In this document: positions 49,520 to 60,010 of the stretch, piece after piece
Layout: the number at the start of each line of letters is the position of its first letter
Position numbering within the stretch: the stretch's first letter is position 1
Assembly (NCBI GenBank): GCA_951394045.1
Contig: OX595998.1
Location: 744,001 to 808,000, forward strand
Reading direction: 5' to 3'
Origin: Nitzschia sp. DOCU1
Taxonomy: Eukaryota; Bacillariophyta; Bacillariophyceae; Bacillariales; Bacillariaceae
DNA: 64,000 nucleotides
The notes under the pieces: generated by a model
The model's database searches: none
Seen by the model: only the letters and a program-made list of their open reading frames with translations
Told to the model about the DNA's origin: nothing
Position numbers and translations under genes: made by a program

Positions 49520-52500
49520 ATGACGACACCCTCGGTGGTCGATATAGACCCAAATGCTCCTCAGAACCTTTCCCCCATAAAAGACTACGCGTTTGGCGGC
49601 GGAGAGCCTGAGTGGAGAAAATCAGAAAGCAGCCGAAGGAGCCGAAAGCAAGTGGTTGATGAGATGCGCACTAAATATAAGGAAGCCAAGAATAAGATTG
49701 ATCGAATGAAGGAAGAAAGCACCAGCAATAAAAGAATGCTGTTGGAAATGAGTAGCGTCATCAATGCGCTCAAGGACATTTCGATTGACTATGATCCTGA
49801 TGAGTCAGCTGCTAGCACCCCCATCGTGAACGTCCAAAAGAAAATCCGTGCGATTGATAATCAGTTGAGGATGTATATGATGCAATGTAACCATCTAGAG
49901 CAAGAGAAAGAGATGCAAGCGTCAACTATAAAGGCCCAAGAGGGTCAGATCCGAACGATGGAGCTGCAGATCGAAGATTTACAAAAGAAGCTAAAAGAGA
50001 AGGATTTAGTCATTGTCGTGGAGAAGGATACGCAGAACAGCAAAGAGGAATTGGAAAGCACAATCAAGGCACAAGGAAAGAAGATTGCCTTGTTGGAGGA
50101 TCAGCTTCGGAAGTATTCGGAGGACAAACATAATAATGTTTACCGCCAGATTGAAGCTTTCAGAGGCGCCAACGAGGCCAAATATCTAGAAATCACGGCC
50201 ATGGACCAGAGGTTGGAAATGCTACGAAAAGCACAGTTTGACCAACTATCGCTAGCGAACTCATCCAGTCAAGGGCAGCAGCCTCTCACGAACGTGTCGA
50301 TTGTACACAGTCGTGCACTCGTCCCCTTCGACAAGACAAAAAGTCGCAGCAGCGATAAACAAAGCCATAGTTCCCACACGAGCAGCACATCCCACTCCTC
50401 TCGTTCGGGCGAACGATCATCCCTTGCCTCCATCTCGGAAGAAGAAACGCATGTATCACAGGACGAAGATTTGTATACGGATGATCGAGGAAGTCATTTC
50501 TCTTCTCGCTCCCTCTCTGCAGATTCAACCATTTCAAAGGAGGAACACGAGTCTCATTCCATCGAAATTACAGCCTCACATGATGATGAGAGTGTGGAGA
50601 TTATGGTTAAAACCAAGGATGGCTCGATCGATGTATCTGATGTTTCCTATACTACAGAAGAATCTATGACGTCGAAGGAAACTGAGACAGTAGATTATGA
50701 GGCCGAGTACAATAAGGCGATGGGTTTGGTCCAGAAGCTGAGGAGCGAAAACGAAAAACTTCGAATGAATCACAGCCAAGCCCTGTCAGATATGGCCCAG
50801 ATCTCTGAGCTAACATCTCGAGCGGAACAAACTAAAAAGAAGTACGAGGAGACAAAGAAGGCTTTAGACGAGCAAAAGCAGTCGACGACTCTTGCCAACA
50901 CCAAGTACGAAAAACTTCGCCGCGAACATGCCAAAACCATGGAGGAACTCAGAGAGATGGAAGCCAAGTACACACAGCTAGCGGATGACTACGGAAAGAT
51001 TGCCCATCGTGAGTCTGATCTTGAGTCGTTTGACAAACTCAAGCAGATCCACGATGCCGTTGTGATGAAGATGGCAGACATTGTTGAGGAGAATGAAACC
51101 CTCGTGACTGAGCGAAATGCAGCCCGCTCCAAGCAGGAGCAAGCGGAGTCCAAGAATCGAGTTTTGTCTTCTGAATTGGAAGCAACGACCACTGCCTATC
51201 AGGACTTGCAAAAGGAGAGTGATACTTGGAGCTCCAAATTGAACAAGTTGAGTCTGGAATGCGACGAAATCAAAACAAAGTACTACGAGCTTCTGGCTGG
51301 AGATGCAAGTATTCACACCCCTTCTACCGTGAGCCATGACGAACGTTATGAAACGCTTCGTTGCGAGTATGAGTCGGTTGTGGACAAGCTTCGTGCAATG
51401 GAAGCCAAGGTCCCTTTCACAACCAAACTTCAGCGCGACTATGCCGAGGCCCTGGCCAAGGTTGCTGTACTGGAGCAGTCCAACCAAGAACTGGAAAATA
51501 TTCGAGACCAGTATCACACTGCCGACGCTCGAGTCAAGATGTTGGAACGCCAGAAAGAGGAAGCCTTGGAGAAAGCTAAAGCGGCCAAGAAGCTAGAAGA
51601 ACAGCGAGCCTCGCACCTCAAAGACATGCTGACGCACTACAAAACGCTGGAAAAGGAATACGAAGGGCTCGTGAAGAAACTTGATGCTATTGCTGCAAAT
51701 GATGAAAGTTCTCACGGTCCGCTTTCCTCCAGCCCTGCCGGCCCCGGAGCTCTAGCGGATCAGACCAAGGCGGCTGGCCTGCAATCCAAAATGGCAGTAT
51801 ACGAACGCCGTATTAAAGAATTGCAACAGCAACGCGATGAAGCTCTTAGACAACTGAATCAGTTGGAAGAGGAGATAAGCCAGGCGCGATTGGAAAAGGT
51901 CGAAGCGCATCGTGCGCGCAAAGATCGAGAGCAAGATCTCAAGGTTGTTCTGAGTCATTACCATGATTTGCAGAAGAAATATGACGCTCTCCAAAACAAA
52001 ACAGAGAAATTCGAGACTACTCTCATGGCAGATGCAACCGAGCATACCGTCAATACAACTCTGGCAGTTTTGTCGGAGCAACAGAGAGCCAACGACAAAG
52101 AGAAGGTACCCTTTCCGGTAGAACTATTTGAGACTAGAGTGGAGCCTACCAAACAAGAGGATCGACGCCAACTTGGAGACCAAGCAAATGAAGTAAACAC
52201 CTCGTCGTCACAGAATTCGAACGACGTCGAGGAAGTACCCTATGTTGGAGAAATACTTCAGCCAACACCGGAGCCTGCTAAACAAGGCGAACCGTTGGAA
52301 AAGGACGTAAACGATTCGTCGTCACGCCCGGAGGCCCCGGATGACGAAGTCACGGGACGCGAGGAACGCACGCATGAACCTGATGACAAGGCAGCTCACG
52401 AACGAACCATCGCGGCAGACGACTCGAAGCCCGAAGAGGCTGAGAAGATGGAGGGAACGGAACGACCAGACCCAGACCCAGAAGTCCTGGACGAGGACAC

Positions 52501-53146
52501 AGTGGCCCGTCTTATGATCGACATGGATGAAATGAGAAGTCTAAAGAACGCACACCAGGCGGAGCAAGACGCAAAAGGAGACCGTACCGACATGTCCAGC
52601 GTATCCAACGTCTCTGAAGGGCTTTCGCTGGACGACTCGGTAGGCGGAGGTCAGCCCGCCCCGTCGGTCTTGTCCGACGAAGCTCCTAGCACCGGATGGA
52701 AGGACGTCAAGATTGCAAAACTCTTGAACGAGCTCGAACAAGCCAAAAGTCAAGTTTGGGCCCTGGAAGAAAAAGAGAAGTCGGCCCAAGCTCAACTGGA
52801 GACTACCGAGCGCAAGTTACTCGTGGCTACCCGCGAAGCCGAAGATGCCCGACAGGCCAAGTCGTCTAGAGAGGGCAACTTGCGGGACGCCATTGCCAAC
52901 CAAAAGCGCATCGAGGACGACTATAAGCAATCTCAGGACGCTGTCAAGTTTTTGCAAGTCCAACTTGAAAAGGCCAAGAAAGAGGCCCGTGTGGCGGAAG
53001 AAGAAACCAAGGAGGCACGCAAGCGTGCGGCGAGTTATCATACGCAGTTCAAGAAACTGCAAGAGAAACATAGCGAGGCAATGAAAATTTTGCAGGAGCA
53101 AGAGCAAAAGCTCAAACAACTCGGAAAACTGCAAGCCCAAAAGTAA
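49520..53146 (+). CDS. coiled-coil protein CC4 (1,208 aa)
   Basis: The ATG at 49520 (MTTPSVVDIDPN) is preferred; the frame continues upstream to 49439. Coiled coil nearly throughout, with a Ser/His-rich acidic linker (about residues 290-400) and a disordered acidic Glu/Asp/Pro region (about 850-1000). The family signature is near residues 70-150: RMLLEMSSVINALKDISIDY, then VNVQKKIRAIDNQLR. Repeated L-K-(D/V)-(M/V)-L-(T/S)-H-Y-x-x-L-x-K-(E/K)-Y motifs occur in the second half, and a final coil ends KLKQLGKLQAQK. It lacks the L-x-x-E-N-x-E-L-x-A-(Y/F)-C-N ending of CC2 and CC3. Confidence 0.85.
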   Translation: MTTPSVVDIDPNAPQNLSPIKDYAFGGGEPEWRKSESSRRSRKQVVDEMRTKYKEAKNKIDRMKEESTSNKRMLLEMSSVINALKDISIDYDPDESAASTPIVNVQKKIRAIDNQLRMYMMQCNHLEQEKEMQASTIKAQEGQIRTMELQIEDLQKKLKEKDLVIVVEKDTQNSKEELESTIKAQGKKIALLEDQLRKYSEDKHNNVYRQIEAFRGANEAKYLEITAMDQRLEMLRKAQFDQLSLANSSSQGQQPLTNVSIVHSRALVPFDKTKSRSSDKQSHSSHTSSTSHSSRSGERSSLASISEEETHVSQDEDLYTDDRGSHFSSRSLSADSTISKEEHESHSIEITASHDDESVEIMVKTKDGSIDVSDVSYTTEESMTSKETETVDYEAEYNKAMGLVQKLRSENEKLRMNHSQALSDMAQISELTSRAEQTKKKYEETKKALDEQKQSTTLANTKYEKLRREHAKTMEELREMEAKYTQLADDYGKIAHRESDLESFDKLKQIHDAVVMKMADIVEENETLVTERNAARSKQEQAESKNRVLSSELEATTTAYQDLQKESDTWSSKLNKLSLECDEIKTKYYELLAGDASIHTPSTVSHDERYETLRCEYESVVDKLRAMEAKVPFTTKLQRDYAEALAKVAVLEQSNQELENIRDQYHTADARVKMLERQKEEALEKAKAAKKLEEQRASHLKDMLTHYKTLEKEYEGLVKKLDAIAANDESSHGPLSSSPAGPGALADQTKAAGLQSKMAVYERRIKELQQQRDEALRQLNQLEEEISQARLEKVEAHRARKDREQDLKVVLSHYHDLQKKYDALQNKTEKFETTLMADATEHTVNTTLAVLSEQQRANDKEKVPFPVELFETRVEPTKQEDRRQLGDQANEVNTSSSQNSNDVEEVPYVGEILQPTPEPAKQGEPLEKDVNDSSSRPEAPDDEVTGREERTHEPDDKAAHERTIAADDSKPEEAEKMEGTERPDPDPEVLDEDTVARLMIDMDEMRSLKNAHQAEQDAKGDRTDMSSVSNVSEGLSLDDSVGGGQPAPSVLSDEAPSTGWKDVKIAKLLNELEQAKSQVWALEEKEKSAQAQLETTERKLLVATREAEDARQAKSSREGNLRDAIANQKRIEDDYKQSQDAVKFLQVQLEKAKKEARVAEEETKEARKRAASYHTQFKKLQEKHSEAMKILQEQEQKLKQLGKLQAQK

Positions 53147-53422
53147 AAAACACAAATGTAGCATGTTCATCTAGCCAATTTTTCAAACTGTTTCCGAGTC
53201 TCTAGTAGCAACGCAGCCGATTGAATCTATAGAACAACACGCAGATTGTCCATCGCCCTCTATACTGTTGAACAACAAAAACGCTGTATTACTAGTAGTT
53301 GTGCTCTTGAGCTTAGCGACTCGCACAAGAGGTTTCTCGGGGGGAAAAAACCTTGGCGATGAATGACTGGCTGGGTTACCACCACAACTTGCAGCGGAAA
53401 AGACACCCAGCCTTAACGTTCC
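53147..53422. other. convergent intergenic region
   Basis: A gap of 276 bp between the stops of CC4 and the DCC protein gene. Nothing recognised. Confidence 0.4.
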
Positions 53423-54166
53423 TTATACATCGGCAATTTCGACCGGGTCGCTCACAAATCGGCTCATCATGGTTCCATCAAAATCCAACCGACACGAATC
53501 ATTTTCACCAAAATGATACCGATGCTTGGCCACAAATTGCAATATCGGTTCTCGAATCCATTCAGGAGCATATTCTCCCACATGTCCCATCCACTGTAAG
53601 GGCGGCAGGCCATCCAAATGTTGGCAAATTCGTGCCACAGCCTCCCCACTCAAATAGGTTTGATCTTTGGTCACCAATACAATTTTGTTCGTCCAAGGCT
53701 TTTGTCCGGCTTGTAACAATAGCGATTGAGCTACTTTTGATTGCAAACTGCAAAATCGCAGACGGGCTTCAGGATCATGATCCATGGCGAAATTGACTCC
53801 ACCATTGCACAAATTGCAAACCCCATCAAACAAAACAATGGGACGTTGATCTTCTCCCGCAAAGACGGACGCCGCGACTTGTTCCCAATCCCAATCCACG
53901 GCATTGGAAGTCACGGGTTGAATGGTTACCGTGGAAGCTGCCAGCGGTCCTCTGCTGGACTTGTCTGCATATACAGTGCTGCTGATTTCCTCTTCTTCCT
54001 CTTCTAATAGATTCATGGTGGACATGGAGGTGTAAAGCCTCGATGGTGATGAAGACGACGACGAGACGGCTTGTAATCGTGAGTCTGCCGAGGAAATGGT
54101 AAATGCCGAGACCTGTGGCTGGGCCACCATCATCATCAACGAAAGAATACACGGAGAAAGCTTCAT
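53423..54166 (-). CDS. DCC (DUF393) thiol-disulfide oxidoreductase-like protein, probably plastid-targeted
   Basis: 247 aa. The presequence has a signal-peptide core (LSLMMMVAQPQ) ending V-S-A-F at residues 19-22, followed by a Ser-rich stretch. That is the bipartite diatom plastid signal with an essential Phe after the cleavage site. The DCC domain starts at about 110 with V-L-F-D-G-V-C-N-L-C-N-G (D114, C117, C120), the DxxCxxC motif that names the family, and continues through the conserved R-F-C-S-L-Q-S and Y-L-S-G-E-A-V blocks. DCC proteins are predicted thiol-disulfide oxidoreductases; their substrates are mostly unknown. Plastid location is an inference from the presequence. Confidence 0.85.
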   Translation of the reverse strand: MKLSPCILSLMMMVAQPQVSAFTISSADSRLQAVSSSSSSPSRLYTSMSTMNLLEEEEEEISSTVYADKSSRGPLAASTVTIQPVTSNAVDWDWEQVAASVFAGEDQRPIVLFDGVCNLCNGGVNFAMDHDPEARLRFCSLQSKVAQSLLLQAGQKPWTNKIVLVTKDQTYLSGEAVARICQHLDGLPPLQWMGHVGEYAPEWIREPILQFVAKHRYHFGENDSCRLDFDGTMMSRFVSDPVEIADV

Positions 54167-55177
54167 TGTATCTTTGTCTAGTCTAATAGTAGTCCGATTG
54201 CCTTTTTGGAGTCTGTGATTGCTAAAAGTGGCACTTGTTTTTCCTTGCTTGTTGCTGTGAAGTGAGTTTCTCTTTTGTGTATACTACTCAGCCGATTGGC
54301 AACCCGACGACGACGTCGAAGCGAAATGGGAGAAGTATTGGGTGCCTACCTCCGGAAGGAAACTCGTGAGAGCGAAATTCTTGGACATGCCGATGCGTCC
54401 GGGCCAGCGAGCATCTGCTTGTCGGCTGTAGATGAATGAGGGCGAAAACGCAAAAGTTCCTCCGAAGTGTATCTGACGTGTTCAAGTTCGAAAGAATTAG
54501 CATAGTGGAATGCGACTTTCTGAATTCCAACTCTATCTCATTGGCCAGATCGTGTCGCAGATGGTTGGAAACACTCACGTGTTTGGGGAAATGAGAACTC
54601 AAGTGGTCCAATGAGTCAACTTCAAGTGGTGACCCGGGCGGCGGACAGGAGGACGTCGGGCATTCGGCGTTCAATTGCAAGCACCATAGCTACAGTGGTT
54701 CGAATAGTAGATTCTCCTACCAGAGCTAACTAGAATAGACTATTCTGCTATGCGATTAAGCTTTGAGTGGCTTCATAGGAGGCAAACATGCCTGTCATCG
54801 CGAAACAACTGCAGCATTTGCCGTCGTCGGAAGACGACGTCCTCCTGAAGGAGCAGGAAGACTCATGATCATCGTAGTCCCGTCCTCGGCGCAGTTGTTG
54901 TTCGTTCTTCACACTAGAATCAATCATCATAAATGTCCATTATCTTTGTCATTCCTTAGCAATGACAAGCGAAAGTAGTAGATTCTTGAAACGCTCCCAC
55001 GATCATTGGGACAACCGAGGATAGCAACTTGTTGTCCTCAATCGAGTCTGCCTGCTGGGTACTTCTTCTTCAGAGCTTCATCAAGAGGCAGCAGAGTGAA
55101 AAACGTTTGGAATTCTCTCTTTTCATCATCCTAATCCTACTACCAGCCATCCTGTACTTCTACTAGTATCCTTGTTA
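54167..55177. other. intergenic, no gene seen
   Basis: About 1 kb between the start of the DCC gene and the stop of the protease gene. Frames such as 54288-54680 on the minus strand have no motif and a composition like shadow ORFs. Confidence 0.4.
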
Positions 55178-56374
55178 TTATTTGTCCCCTTTGGGTTTTG
55201 ACAACAAATGCATGGTTTCGGGATTGGATTGGTCGTCACTTTTCAAATCTCCACCCCGCAAGAATTGCGGCGTGTGTCGACCATTTAAAAACCAAACGAA
55301 GACAAGGGTAGCCGTCACAACCAGCAACAGTACCGGAGCCTGCCCCCCAGACTCATCATTGCTCTCGGGAACACCTGGTTGAATTGTTGGAGGTTGTTGT
55401 TGTTGTTCTTGAGAAGGGGGGCGAGCAGCCTCTTGTTCGGACTGCTCCGTTGGTACTTCAGGCTCCTTGATCACTTCTACAATAGGCTCCTTGGCGGGGA
55501 CAGTGTCCTTGTTTTTGTTTTTGACGATAGGCACATCCTTGCAACGAAAGGACTTTGGAGGGTGCTTTGAGTACTGACAAACAATGCTATCGATCCAGGG
55601 CATGACAGCGCTGACTCTTGCGTTCACGGCAGGAAAATAAGGATCGGCGCAATCGACGCCAAAGGAAATCAATCCCACCAAGACATCATGAGACCTGTTA
55701 GGGAGAATAATGGGACCTCCGCTGTCGAATACACAGCCGTCATTGGGGCCACTGGTACACAAGTTTGTTTCGTCCAAAAAGGTACCACCATACGAAGTTC
55801 CAGGACGAGCAGGGTCATTGGACTGGGAACAATTCTCGTTGGACATGTATTTTGTCGTGGTTTGCTGCAAAACGTCGGGACGTTCCGACGACTGCAAACT
55901 CGGCGTGCCTGTCCCTAACATGATCAGGTCAGGATGTGCCAGACTTGGAATATCCGCCCGACGGTTCAATCGGACCGGCTCAATATCAGAAGTACCATTC
56001 AAAATAAAAATAGCAAAGTCATTGTGGATCGTTGTATAGTTGGGATGCAAAAAGGCCTTGTCAATGGAAAAATCTTGTTCGGTATAATTATCTCCCAGCG
56101 ACGGCAAGCGCTGCTGTCGGGGCGGCAACGTCTGGTAGGCACCAACCGACACACTCATGCTCGTTGGGTCGGGAGTCAAGACATGCCCTGCCGTGAGAAC
56201 GACATCCGGAGCAATTAGCACGCCAGAGCAACAACCCACACGGGCATGCCAGGGGTAGCGCCCCAACTCGGTATCGACGCCGTTCACCAAAAGTTCACGC
56301 CGACGAAGCGACGCATTGCTCGCACCACATAACTGTATTGCAGCAAGCTGAAATAGCAACGGCCACTTCGTCAT
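55178..56374 (-). CDS. membrane-anchored trypsin-like serine protease (S1)
   Basis: 398 aa. An N-terminal signal peptide (PLLFQLAAIQLCGAS) is followed by a short pro-region. The protease domain starts near LLVNGVDTELGRYPW. The catalytic triad is visible: H64 in LTAGHV, D119 in NDFAIFIL and S218 in CVFDSGGP (usually GDSGGP, so Phe replaces the Gly before Asp). The substrate-pocket region GLISFGVDCADPYFPAV and the final helix VMPWIDSIV fit the family. The usual IVGG activation N-terminus is replaced by LVNG. After the domain comes a Glu/Pro/Gln-rich linker, a TM segment (about 347-364) and a short cytoplasmic tail. It would act at the cell surface or in the secretory system. Confidence 0.87.
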   Translation of the reverse strand: MTKWPLLFQLAAIQLCGASNASLRRRELLVNGVDTELGRYPWHARVGCCSGVLIAPDVVLTAGHVLTPDPTSMSVSVGAYQTLPPRQQRLPSLGDNYTEQDFSIDKAFLHPNYTTIHNDFAIFILNGTSDIEPVRLNRRADIPSLAHPDLIMLGTGTPSLQSSERPDVLQQTTTKYMSNENCSQSNDPARPGTSYGGTFLDETNLCTSGPNDGCVFDSGGPIILPNRSHDVLVGLISFGVDCADPYFPAVNARVSAVMPWIDSIVCQYSKHPPKSFRCKDVPIVKNKNKDTVPAKEPIVEVIKEPEVPTEQSEQEAARPPSQEQQQQPPTIQPGVPESNDESGGQAPVLLLVVTATLVFVWFLNGRHTPQFLRGGDLKSDDQSNPETMHLLSKPKGDK

Positions 56375-58279
56375 TTTTCAATACATAAAAAGGCCTTCGG
56401 TTTATGACAAATTCCTTTGCCTATCGCTAGATGAAAAAGTGCTAAAGAAAAAGCGAAAGTGCAGGTATCATATGTGGTGGGGTGTCGACTTCACAAAATG
56501 GTACTCCGCCGTGCGTCATCGCCGGCTCGAAAAAATTTAAGTGACCCGCCCTGATGAGCCCTGCGATATTTTTTGCGCCAATCGCAAAAAGAGCCGTTGT
56601 GGAAATACATAGGCGGGGAGATGACGTAATATCGAAAATTGCTTTGTGGTCGAAATAGTCGAAGAACTGGGTTGATTTGAGAAGCTTTTTCGAGCCGAGC
56701 AGCGTGGTCCCATGGCTAGCATTACGTGTAGCACGATCTATGGCAAAGATTGTGATCGACAATATTTCCTTGAATTGCAGTGACGCGGTGCGGGGAATTA
56801 ACTTCTAGCAAGCCCCGACGTAACTAGTGCTCAATCATCATGTTTCGACTAGTAGGTCCTCTAGCGGCCCTCGATGGGCACCAACAAGAGCCGTGCGTCA
56901 GGAGGGTTCCCTCGGCCCATGACATCAGGAAAGACGTCCATGACAGTGTCGCCATTCGGCTTCGTCGGCACTTCTTGTTGCCAATGTATCCTTCGAAGGC
57001 CTTGTGACGACTCGGTAGAAAATCAGTTTGGTGGCGCTTGTATCATCAAAGACAGATGGACGGAGGAAACAATCATGAAAGCTTGGCATTCACTGCGCGG
57101 CCGACACGTCCTCTTGTCCTTGGGCCATGGGACGTCCATTAAATGATGAGGCCGTGATGTAGAATTCCTGCTTGCTAGTACGATGCGTAGCCCCTGCCCC
57201 CGATATGGCGGCAGCTAAGTAGGGTCCCAATGAAGTTAGTTGTCATTTCTCACAGCCTTTCTGTGGCGTAGGGCGCCTTACTGGAACCGACTCTCGGAAG
57301 GATCCTGTTTGGTTGTTTGGTGTCCAGAAGGATCCCTGCCGGTAATCCAACAACTGTAAGTAGTCATCGATCTTCTTGGACCATAGAGGAACTTTTGCGT
57401 CGTCCGCCTTGTTCAATATCTTTATTCAATGCTCGACAAACAAAAAGACGAGGGCCACAATACTATTCTTCTACCATTTCCCTTCCCCTCCCAAGACAGC
57501 ATCCCTGTTACGCCTTCTACCGATGTGGTAGCACCATTACGGTTCAATTTAAAATATGAAACACGATGCCGCCGAATAAAGGCACCTTCGTGGAGTCGTA
57601 TGTTTGAGGTTCGAACTTTCGGGGTGTCTTGTCGGGGAGGGCTTGAAAACTAAAATGTGTTGCCGCGCGAATAAACTGGGTTTATGTGAGGCGGCGGCCG
57701 GCTTGGATGCAATAACGTTCCATGAAACGCCGAGATAGGAAATTTTGAAGAGGAGTGGGAACCTTTCGAGGTGGCACGACAAGGGGCATAGATTTTGATA
57801 AATCCCGTATACCAAACCTGGATGGCGCGAAACATGAGTGGAAAGCCGAGCCCGCCGAAAAGTGAAGGCCGATAAACATGTTTCGAACAAGGTTATCTAG
57901 CGGAATAGACAGGACTCACGAGTTATGTAAATAAACAAATCTGAAGATGTAGATAACGATACAACTGCGTACTCTCAAAAAATCCACTCGTACTAGCCGA
58001 CACCTGCTCCCACTACTCTGGAAGCAAAACGGGGAATGGCATTGAGTGCTGGGATGAGATACGTTGCACCCAACAATAAAAGGAAACAATAACAACAACA
58101 ACAACAACAACAACAGCAACGACACCCATCCGTCTATTACATCCCTTCGAGACTCTCTCTTGAATGCTGCGCGTGGATCCGGTTCTTCTTGTAGTCGTCC
58201 AAAGCAACAATCCTGATCTTTATTGAGAAAAAAGTCGAATTAGAGCTGTTCAAGTTTTCCCTGAAAGGGCACCCGCTAA
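56375..58279. other. intergenic, gene-poor, with an AAC microsatellite
   Basis: About 1.9 kb. An (AAC)n run lies at about 58087-58123. The 106-codon minus frame at 56442-56762 has a reasonable composition but no motif and no support. Nothing else was recognised. Confidence 0.4.
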
Positions 58280-60010
58280 ATGTTCGCCACTACCTATCAA
58301 CGAGTGTCAGATTCCTGGGCCATGTGTTCGAGTGGTACAGGTAGAACATTGACCGAATTAAGAGAACGGGCCCGTAAAGCACGAAAACAGGCTGCCACAT
58401 CGAAAAGTGGCCCGGCATGGGGGCCTTCACATTCCTTTGATACCGAGGATGTAACAACTGACCAGCAAAAGAATTCATGGTGGACCAGTCCTGGCGCTCC
58501 TACGGACCTGAAACGAAGTCCAGGCACCAATTCTACAAAGTCGAGTGATTCTTCACCCAAGGGATCTCCACCTCCCACAGACTCTGTTCCCCCGAAAATC
58601 TCACCCTGGACATCACCCTTTTCCTACTGCCATCATGACACTACGCTGGAAGGCCAAATCGAGATGAAACGTGGCAAGAAGAGTTTGATGGAATATGTCG
58701 AAGACGTGTGTAGTCCTTTTCATCCGCGGAATTTGGCACAGACCGACTTTATCAAAAACGTGGGCGAACCCGCGTTGGGCATTTCCCGCATGGAACCTCC
58801 CACCAACAGCTGCAACATTGATACCAATGCCTCGATCAACGCTTCTTCCAAGGTACAAGAAGGAAATGGCAGCAGCGCCGGACATGGGACATCGGTCACA
58901 AGCGAGACTCCTGCCGATCGACGTCGACAGCGGCACATTAAGCGACAACAACGCGGCGTAGCAGCCAGTGTCTCGGACACTGCTCCGCATGAAGACTTTG
59001 AAGTCACAACGTCACAAATCATGGCCGTCCCGCCCAAGATTGACGACCCATCGCTCAACCATAGTGTGGACGAAAGCAATCAAGGCAAGGCAGCTCCGTT
59101 GGATTCTTTTACGTTGGATAGAAAAACAGCCGTGGAGCTGGAGCGCAGCATTAGTGAGCTGACGATGCGGTCCAGTTATGGCGTAGCCACGGCCAAACTT
59201 TCCGAGAACAGACGCATGGCGTATTACGCGGTTGGCAAACATCATCGACAGTCTGGTCGAGGAGGGAATCGGCGGTGCTACTTTACAGGCAAGCTGATTT
59301 TGTCGGGATCTCCCTTTTATGCTGGAAGCGTGCAGCAAGGTCTTCGAACGCTGGTAGTCTTTTGTCTACCCTCGTCTCTGGGCCTTCCAAAGGGCGTGGA
59401 CGCGGCTGCTCGTGATAATGCATCGGTACTAGCCAGTATCGAAGGCGCCTCAGTTGCTGCCTCCCGAGTGTCGGCTGCTCCTTCCCGAGGCGCACGGAGT
59501 ATTCTCAGCAGCCGCCGGAGTGCCAAGCTGCTGCCTTCCCGGTCCAGTTATGCAGACGAAATGTCACTCAGTGTCGGGGAAGAGCTCGATCCCAACTGGG
59601 GTTTGGATAAGGACTATTTGTTAAGCGTCCTTCCAGCAGCCAACCAAGAAATCTTGGATGAACTCGCCAGACGTTTCCCCGAGCAATTCGAAACCCTTCC
59701 CGTCCAAGTCCGCAATCCTAGTTGCTGGCGCTTATATGTGAAGTTTTGTTTCTTTAGCGGCCTACCCATTGCGGAAGGTGAATTGCACTACAAGGTACGG
59801 GACGAAGTCGCAGACAACTTTGGAGAAGAAGTCATTTTGAGCCATGAAGTCATGGAAGCTGTCAATGGACACGACAGCGCCGAAATTTTGAGGCTCCCCA
59901 ACCTCAAGACCTTTCGATATCTCCGAAAGCATTACAACCAACAATCGGCGAAACTCCCGGATGAAGTCTTTCAGCGCAAGGCTTGGGAGCTGGTCCGACC
60001 CGAAGTTTAA
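58280..60010 (+). CDS. conserved-looking protein of unknown function (576 aa)
   Basis: Single exon from the ATG at 58280. Residues 1-270 are Ser/Pro/Thr-rich and probably disordered, with a short basic helix TLTELRERARKARKQAA. A middle segment (about 270-370) contains LERSISELTMRSSYGVATA and a Gly-rich RRCYFTGKLILSG turn followed by a hydrophobic strand LVVFCLPSSLGLP. The C-terminal 140 residues look like a folded helical domain: ILDELARRFPEQFETLP, WRLYVKFCFFSGLPIAEGEL, then LRLPNLKTFRYLRKHYNQQS. There is no signal peptide or TM. I do not recognise the family. Confidence 0.75.
   Translation: MFATTYQRVSDSWAMCSSGTGRTLTELRERARKARKQAATSKSGPAWGPSHSFDTEDVTTDQQKNSWWTSPGAPTDLKRSPGTNSTKSSDSSPKGSPPPTDSVPPKISPWTSPFSYCHHDTTLEGQIEMKRGKKSLMEYVEDVCSPFHPRNLAQTDFIKNVGEPALGISRMEPPTNSCNIDTNASINASSKVQEGNGSSAGHGTSVTSETPADRRRQRHIKRQQRGVAASVSDTAPHEDFEVTTSQIMAVPPKIDDPSLNHSVDESNQGKAAPLDSFTLDRKTAVELERSISELTMRSSYGVATAKLSENRRMAYYAVGKHHRQSGRGGNRRCYFTGKLILSGSPFYAGSVQQGLRTLVVFCLPSSLGLPKGVDAAARDNASVLASIEGASVAASRVSAAPSRGARSILSSRRSAKLLPSRSSYADEMSLSVGEELDPNWGLDKDYLLSVLPAANQEILDELARRFPEQFETLPVQVRNPSCWRLYVKFCFFSGLPIAEGELHYKVRDEVADNFGEEVILSHEVMEAVNGHDSAEILRLPNLKTFRYLRKHYNQQSAKLPDEVFQRKAWELVRPEV

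Noticed and set aside
49116..49553. Upstream extension of glutathione synthetase
   Set aside because: No family similarity, Arg/Ser-rich, and overlaps the promoter and start of CC4 on the other strand.
54288..54680. 130-codon minus-strand frame in the gap before the protease
   Set aside because: His/Arg/Ser-rich composition and no recognisable feature; typical of chance frames in this genome.
56442..56762. 106-codon minus-strand frame with fairly balanced composition
   Set aside because: No motif, no neighbours in an operon-like context (eukaryote), and no splice or homology support.
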